A stretch of 22,292 nucleotides of DNA from NCBI GenBank assembly GCA_900757205.1, contig CAAENA010000009.1:1-22292 (forward strand). Direction: 5' to 3'. Every line of letters begins with the position of its first letter. Positions within the stretch are counted from its first letter, which is position 1. A program made the position numbers and the translations under genes. Under the pieces are notes generated by a model. The model ran no database searches, was not told the origin of the DNA, and saw nothing but the letters and a program-made list of their open reading frames with translations. The stretch comes from an uncultured Collinsella sp. (GTDB lineage: Bacteria > Actinomycetota > Coriobacteriia > Coriobacteriales > Coriobacteriaceae). Below are positions 15,034 through 22,292 of the stretch, one piece after another.

Positions 15034-16806
15034 ATGTTTAAGAGGTTTCTTTCTTACTACGAGCCCCAGATGGGGCTTTTTGTTGCTGATACTGTTTGCG
15101 CTCTGGTGCTTGCCGCCATTGACCTGGCGTTCCCCATTATCCTGCGCAATTTGACCGGTGGGCTATTTACTCAGGGTCAGGCTGCCATTATGCAGGCGCT
15201 CGGCATGATCGCGGTGGGCTTGGTGTTGATGTATGCCGTCCGCTGCGCCTGCCGCTACTTTGTGAGCTATTGGGGTCACGTGATGGGCGCGCGCATGGAG
15301 TCCAAGATGCGCGAGGACCTGTTCGACCAGTATGAGCGCTTCAGCTTTGCGTACTTCGACCGCAACAGCTCGGGCGACATGATGAGCCGCGTGGTCAACG
15401 ACCTGTTCGATATCTGCGAGGCGGCGCATCACGTGCCCGAGTGGATCATCATCTGCGGCATCGAGATTATCGGCTCGTTTGTGATCCTCTTTACCATCGC
15501 CCCGGTGCTGGCGCTCGCCATGGCCGTGGTGACGGCGGCGTTTTCGGCCATCATGTTTTGGCAGAACATGCGCATGCGCGAGGTCTTTAGCGACAACCGC
15601 AAAAAGATCAGCGGCATCAATGCGCAGCTGCAGGATTCGCTGGCGGGCATGCGCGTGGTCAAGAGCTTTGCCAATGAGGAGACCGAACGCTTCAAGTTCC
15701 GCGCCTCAAACAATCGCTATCTTTCGTCCAAGGAGAACATGTATCACGCCATGGGCGTCTATACCGCGACGTATGGCCTGCTTTCGGGTGTGCTCTATGT
15801 GATCGTGGTGCTGCTGGGCGGCTGGCTGGTCGCCCAGGGGCAGCTGCAGGCGGTCGATATGGCGACCTTTGCACTCTATATTTCGCTGTTCTGCACGCCG
15901 CTCGAGACACTCGTCAATTCGGCCGAAACGTATCAGAAGGCTATCGCCGGCTTTAAGCGTATGGACGAGGTGCTCTCGACCGCGCCGGATATCCAGGACA
16001 AGCCGGGCGCTACGGATCTGCAGGTGACTGCCGGCGCCGTGGAGTATCACGACGTGTGCTTTAACTACGAGGATGTTGAGCTGGGCGAGGGCGATGCCGA
16101 CGAGCGTCCCGTTATCGACCATATGGACCTGTCCATCAAGCCCGGGCAGACCATCGCTTTGGTTGGCCCTTCGGGCGGTGGCAAGTCCACGACCTGTTCG
16201 CTGCTGCCGCGCTTTTATGACGTGGCCGCCGGATCCATTAGCATCGACGGCCAGGACGTGCGCGATGTGACGCAGCAGAGCCTGCGTCGCGCCATCGGCC
16301 TGGTGCAGCAGGATGTCTATCTGTTTGACGGCACGATTGGCGAGAACATCGCCTACGGCAAGCCGGGCGCTACGGCAGGAGAGATCGCCGAGGCCGCCCG
16401 TCGCGCCAACATCGATGCCTTTATCGAGTCGCTTCCACAGGGCTATGACACGGTCGTGGGCGAGCGCGGCAGCCGTCTTTCGGGCGGACAGAAACAGCGC
16501 GTTGCCATCGCGCGTGTGTTTCTCAAGAATCCCAAAATCTTGATCTTGGACGAGGCGACGAGTGCTTTGGATAACGAGAGCGAGGAGGCGGTCCAGGAGT
16601 CGCTCGAAGAGCTGGCACGCGGCCGTACCACAATCATCATCGCCCACCGTCTCTCGACCATTAAACACGCCGATGAGATTGCGACCGTTGAGCATGGTCG
16701 CGTTGTGGAACGTGGCACGCATGAACAGCTTCTCGCCCGTGGCGGCACCTATGCCCGTTACTATCGAATGCAGTTCGAAGGTGCGCGTGCGCACGAGCTC
16801 GACTGA
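15034..16806 (+). CDS. ABC exporter, fused permease and ATPase (MsbA/MdlB type)
   Basis: The 590-residue protein is a half-transporter that acts as a dimer, exporting lipid, drug or peptide; the substrate cannot be told. Six transmembrane helices fill about 1-320 (LFVADTVCALVLAAIDLAFP onward), with the coupling-loop pattern FDRNSSGDMMSRVVND. The ATPase domain (about 340-585) has Walker A GPSGGGKST (378-386), Q-loop LVQQDVYLF, signature LSGGQKQR (482-489), Walker B ILILDEATSALD (502-513) and the H-loop AHRLS (near 538). I prefer ATG 15034 (AAGGTG at 15025). The frame is open to ATG 14935, which has a stronger AGGAGGG but would add 33 basic residues encoded by a palindrome. It lies 184 bases after the NUDIX gene and 19 before the next gene. 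Confidence 0.93.
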   Translation: MFKRFLSYYEPQMGLFVADTVCALVLAAIDLAFPIILRNLTGGLFTQGQAAIMQALGMIAVGLVLMYAVRCACRYFVSYWGHVMGARMESKMREDLFDQYERFSFAYFDRNSSGDMMSRVVNDLFDICEAAHHVPEWIIICGIEIIGSFVILFTIAPVLALAMAVVTAAFSAIMFWQNMRMREVFSDNRKKISGINAQLQDSLAGMRVVKSFANEETERFKFRASNNRYLSSKENMYHAMGVYTATYGLLSGVLYVIVVLLGGWLVAQGQLQAVDMATFALYISLFCTPLETLVNSAETYQKAIAGFKRMDEVLSTAPDIQDKPGATDLQVTAGAVEYHDVCFNYEDVELGEGDADERPVIDHMDLSIKPGQTIALVGPSGGGKSTTCSLLPRFYDVAAGSISIDGQDVRDVTQQSLRRAIGLVQQDVYLFDGTIGENIAYGKPGATAGEIAEAARRANIDAFIESLPQGYDTVVGERGSRLSGGQKQRVAIARVFLKNPKILILDEATSALDNESEEAVQESLEELARGRTTIIIAHRLSTIKHADEIATVEHGRVVERGTHEQLLARGGTYARYYRMQFEGARAHELD

Positions 16807-16825
16807 TTGATATGACAGGAAGTTT

Positions 16826-17791
16826 ATGGCTGACAAGAACCCTTTGACTCCGGAAGAAGTGACGGAGTTATTCTCCGAAATCGATGCATCCGGTGTCTTG
16901 GATCCCACGCTTGCCAAAAAGCGAACCGAGCGCATGCGTGAGAAGGAGGCTGCGGCCAAGCGCGGTGACAAAGCGGCGCTAGCGCAGCTGCGCAGCGAGG
17001 ACCGCGCGAGCCAGGCAAAACATATCGACCCGCTGTCCGAGGATGATCCTTCGGGTTCGCAGGTGAGTCATACCATTACGAAGACCGCGATGGCCGTGGT
17101 CATTGGTATTTTGGTGCTGATCGTGGGCATGCAGATTGGCTACGGCGTGATGCGTCGCCTGAACACCGCCAACCTGTCCGAGAGCGTTTCGGTCGATACC
17201 GTTTCGACGGCGCTGAAGGGCGGCCTTGAGTGGGGCAACGGCTTTACGCAGTTCCCGCTCGACTTTACCGTCGATGAAGCCGATGAGCGTACGGGCACGG
17301 TCGAGGTGACGGTGTTGGACACATCGTCTGCCAACGAGCTCGAGCTGCTGTCCAACGGGCAGATTCAGGCCGCGGCGCTTGCGACCAACGCGTTGCTCAA
17401 CGATAAGATCGACCGCGTGGTGTATAACGTTCACGCCTATATCGACGAGGATAGCAACATTCAGCACGATTCCTTCTTTGGCATGTTTCCCGCCCAGGGC
17501 CACCAGAGCGCCATCCTGACGTTCGTGTGGACCAAGAGCTCATCCAACGCTACGAGTATCGACTGGAAGATGCGCATCGTGAGTATGGATGACACCATCG
17601 CCGAGCGCATTCAGAAGCAGGTGAACTCGGTGTCGTCGTTGATTGAGGACCCGGTGGTGAGCCAGACCAAGATTGACGAGGAAAAGGCCGAACGTGACCT
17701 GGAGCATCGTCTGCATGGCCGCGAGATTTTCCGCGGCGGCAAGCCCGATCGCACACCGTCCGAACTGCTGGAGCAGGACAAGATAAAATAA
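16826..17791 (+). CDS. Single-pass membrane protein of unknown function
   Basis: I do not recognise this 321-residue protein. Residues 1-85 are charged (KKRTERMREKEAAAKRGDKA), followed by one transmembrane helix at about 88-109 (AMAVVIGILVLIVGMQIGYG) and a roughly 210-residue outer domain rich in short strands (VDTVSTALKG, RTGTVEVTVLD, SAILTFVWTK). There is no cleavable signal, so the N-terminus is probably cytoplasmic. AGGAAG before ATG 16826 fixes the start. It lies 19 bases downstream of the ABC exporter and ends in a strong terminator, so the two probably share a transcript; it might be an accessory subunit, but nothing proves that. Confidence 0.8.
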   Translation: MADKNPLTPEEVTELFSEIDASGVLDPTLAKKRTERMREKEAAAKRGDKAALAQLRSEDRASQAKHIDPLSEDDPSGSQVSHTITKTAMAVVIGILVLIVGMQIGYGVMRRLNTANLSESVSVDTVSTALKGGLEWGNGFTQFPLDFTVDEADERTGTVEVTVLDTSSANELELLSNGQIQAAALATNALLNDKIDRVVYNVHAYIDEDSNIQHDSFFGMFPAQGHQSAILTFVWTKSSSNATSIDWKMRIVSMDDTIAERIQKQVNSVSSLIEDPVVSQTKIDEEKAERDLEHRLHGREIFRGGKPDRTPSELLEQDKIK

Positions 17792-17797
17792 GACGCC

Positions 17798-17837
17798 ATC
17801 ATCCCGCGTGAGCCACAAGCCCCGCGGGATGATTTTT
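17798..17837 (+). terminator. Terminator after the ABC exporter/membrane protein pair
   Basis: A perfect 11-bp stem ATCATCCCGCG (17798-17808) / CGCGGGATGAT (17823-17833) with a 14-base loop is followed by five T. It isolates carAB from upstream transcription. Confidence 0.93.
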
Positions 17838-17934
17838 CCGGGACGGGGATTAAAAAATCATTATGCATAGAAAGTCATAATTATCATTTCGTAAACATTT
17901 CGATGAAATTAACGCCATGAGGCATGCTTGCGGT

Positions 17935-17940
17935 TACAAT
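17935..17940 (+). promoter_or_regulatory. Candidate -10 of the carAB promoter
   Basis: TACAAT (17935-17940, 5 of 6) lies 59 bases before carA, inside a GCGGT/ACCGC inverted repeat (17932-17936/17940-17944). No good -35 is found 16-18 bases upstream. An AT-rich tract, unusual for the window, lies at 17850-17905 (for example CATAATTATCAT) and could be an activator or UP-type site. Confidence 0.5.
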
Positions 17941-17960
17941 ACCGCGAGGCCTAACTACAC

Positions 17961-17994
17961 ACCTTTAAGCCGGTCCTGTGAGACCGGGAAGGAG
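17961..17994 (+). promoter_or_regulatory. PyrR-type RNA binding hairpin overlapping the carA ribosome site
   Basis: CCGGTC (17970-17975) pairs perfectly with GACCGG (17982-17987) around loop CTGTGA, giving the core GGTCCTGTGAGACC. This fits the PyrR binding-loop pattern TCC-N-G-N-GAG known from pyrimidine operons. The ribosome site AAGGAG (17989-17994) begins 2 bases after the stem, as in the mycobacterial arrangement where UMP-bound PyrR represses translation. Repression of carA by pyrimidines is inferred; pyrR itself is not in the window. Confidence 0.75.
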
Positions 17995-17998
17995 AATT

Positions 17999-19438
17999 AT
18001 GGCGAACAACCATACCGCGGGCGCTGCCGCCCGCACCTTCGCGCCCAGCGAGCTTTGCCAGCGTATGCTGGCCAAAACCAGCAAGGGCGCCTGCGGTCCC
18101 TGTATCCTGTATCTTGAGGATGGGACCATTTTTTATGGACGTGCATGCGGCGCCGAGGGCACCGCGACCGGCGAAGTCTGCTTCAACACCTCGCTTGAGG
18201 GCTACTTTGAGGTCATGACCGACCCGAGTTATGCCGGCCAAATTGTAACCATGACCTATCCGCAGATCGGCAATTACGGTATCGACGAGACCGATGTCCA
18301 GTCGGCCTTCCCCGGCGACGCCGTGCGCCCCGCGAGCGCTCCGGCTATGCGCGGCATGATCGTTCGCGACATGTGCGCCACGCCTTCTAACTGGCGCTCG
18401 GCCGTCAGCGTGCCGGAGTACCTGCGCGCTCACGGCATCGTCGCTATCGAGGGTGTCGACACCCGCGCTCTGGTGCGCCATCTGCGCGACAATGGTTCCA
18501 AGATGGGCATTATCTCGACAGAGATCTTCGACGTCGACGAGCTCGCCGAGCGTCTGGACGCAGCGCCCACGCTGGTGGGCGAGAACCTGGTCAAGACCGT
18601 GAGCTGTCCCGCGCCTCACGAGTTTGTGGCCGCCGACCTGCCTGCCACGCATGGCTTTGCGCTTGTGGCTGCCGCTCCTGCCCGTCACAAAGTGGTCGCC
18701 TACGACTGCGGTGTGAAGCGCGGTATTCTGGAGGGCCTGGTCCGTGCCGGCTGCGACCTCACCGTCGTGCCGTGGGATACGCCCGCCCAGCAGGTGCTCG
18801 ACATGAATCCTGATGGCGTCTTTTTGTCCAACGGCCCCGGCGACCCCGATGCCGTGGTGGAGACCTACGAGCAGGTGCAGCAGCTGATCGGCAAGGTGCC
18901 GGTCTTTGGTATTTGCCTGGGTCACCAGATGATCAGCTTGGCCTGCGGCGCCCAAATGGAAAAGCTTAAATTCGGTCACCGTGGCGGTAACCAGCCGGTT
19001 ATGAATCTGGTGAGCCGTCGCGTGGAGATCACCGCGCAAAACCACGGCTTTGGCCTGCTGTTCCCCAGTCTGGGCAAACTGATTCCGGAGCTTTCCGGCG
19101 GCGAAACCGAGCATGCGGCCGATGGCGACCTGCGCGCCTGGGTGCGTCGCGGCGTCGCGCCGGTCGTGATGAACGAGCGCTTTGGTCGCATTCGCCTGAC
19201 ACATGTGAACCTCAACGACGGCACCGCCGAGGGCATCCAGCTGCTCGACGCCCCGTGTTTCTCGGTCCAGTACCACCCCGAGGCTTCGCCCGGCCCCACC
19301 GATGCCCACTATCTCTTTACCGCCTTTACGCGACTCATGGACGGCGAGGAGAACTACCTGGACATCGACACCGCGAAGGACCGCCTCGCCGGCTGGAATT
19401 TCGCCGAGTCCGAGAACGCTGCGACCGAGGAGAACTAA
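17999..19438 (+). CDS. carA: Carbamoyl-phosphate synthase small (glutaminase) subunit
   Basis: CarA hydrolyses glutamine and passes ammonia to CarB for carbamoyl phosphate, shared by pyrimidine and arginine synthesis. The N-terminal domain (about 35-185) has FNTSLEGYFEVMTDPSYAGQ and MTYPQIGNYG (key TSLEGYFEVMTDPSYAGQ). The class I glutaminase domain (about 230-450) shows LSNGPGDP, nucleophile Cys306 in FGICLGHQ, and His426/Glu428 in QYHPEASPGP. At 479 residues it is about 100 longer than usual, through an N-terminal extension of about 30, an insertion of about 40 (residues 354-396, between QNHGFG and RIRLTHVNLNDG) and a longer tail. ATG 17999 follows AAGGAG by 4 bases; an open frame from GTG 17978 would cover the PyrR hairpin. 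carB starts 1 base after its stop. Confidence 0.96.
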   Translation: MANNHTAGAAARTFAPSELCQRMLAKTSKGACGPCILYLEDGTIFYGRACGAEGTATGEVCFNTSLEGYFEVMTDPSYAGQIVTMTYPQIGNYGIDETDVQSAFPGDAVRPASAPAMRGMIVRDMCATPSNWRSAVSVPEYLRAHGIVAIEGVDTRALVRHLRDNGSKMGIISTEIFDVDELAERLDAAPTLVGENLVKTVSCPAPHEFVAADLPATHGFALVAAAPARHKVVAYDCGVKRGILEGLVRAGCDLTVVPWDTPAQQVLDMNPDGVFLSNGPGDPDAVVETYEQVQQLIGKVPVFGICLGHQMISLACGAQMEKLKFGHRGGNQPVMNLVSRRVEITAQNHGFGLLFPSLGKLIPELSGGETEHAADGDLRAWVRRGVAPVVMNERFGRIRLTHVNLNDGTAEGIQLLDAPCFSVQYHPEASPGPTDAHYLFTAFTRLMDGEENYLDIDTAKDRLAGWNFAESENAATEEN

Positions 19439-19439
19439 C

Positions 19440-22292
<2,853 letters not shown>

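Noticed and set aside
15706..16971. 421-codon minus-strand frame over the ABC exporter
   Set aside because: Antisense shadow crossing a gene boundary; no recognisable fold.

Overview
The window reads as a chromosomal segment of a high-GC Gram-positive gut actinobacterium of the class Coriobacteriia, most like Collinsella. The reasons are strong GC bias at third codon positions, AGGAGG-type ribosome binding sites, a PyrR-type hairpin overlapping the carA ribosome binding site, the order rpsF-ssb-rpsR-rplI-dnaB-purA, and a solitary nuclease-like protein resembling a family I associate with Coriobacteriia. The genus is inferred from pattern memory, not from a search.

Layout. Positions 1-122 hold tRNA-Ile(GAT) and its terminator. 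Positions 262-1629 hold a tight three-gene cluster: a bifunctional-nuclease (DUF151) protein, a small two-helix membrane protein and an unknown protein. The translational GTPase typA (1747-3585) follows with its own terminator. Two minus-strand genes come next: an exported beta-helix protein with a membrane C-terminus (3715-4860) and a UPF0126/TRIC-type channel-like protein (4968-5657). Then comes the most unusual region (5772-7221). It holds a solitary nuclease-like gene bracketed by two inverted copies of a 67-bp palindromic element, and beside it three back-to-back perfect hairpins and a displaced tRNA-Ser T-arm fragment. Two minus-strand tRNA-Ser genes (CGA and GGA) with terminators and a shared upstream promoter close this part. 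A gene-free stretch of about 500 bases precedes the core operon.

The core block is rpsF-ssb-rpsR-rplI (8025-9713, one promoter, strong terminator), dnaB (9938-11329), purA (11423-12709), purD (12828-14132), a NUDIX hydrolase (14154-14849), an ABC exporter (start at 15034 or 14935, end 16806) and an unknown membrane-anchored protein (16826-17791) with a terminator. Last comes carAB (17999 to the window end), preceded by a PyrR-like RNA hairpin; carB is cut by the window edge at codon 951.

Functional themes: ribosome and replisome housekeeping (rpsF, ssb, rpsR, rplI, dnaB, typA), purine synthesis (purA, purD) and pyrimidine/arginine precursor supply (carAB). The accessory islet at 5772-7221 is the best candidate for something undescribed. 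Several other palindromes (4873-4899, 9821-9836, 12732-12787, 14889-15024) look regulatory or mobile and are not explained by the genes.
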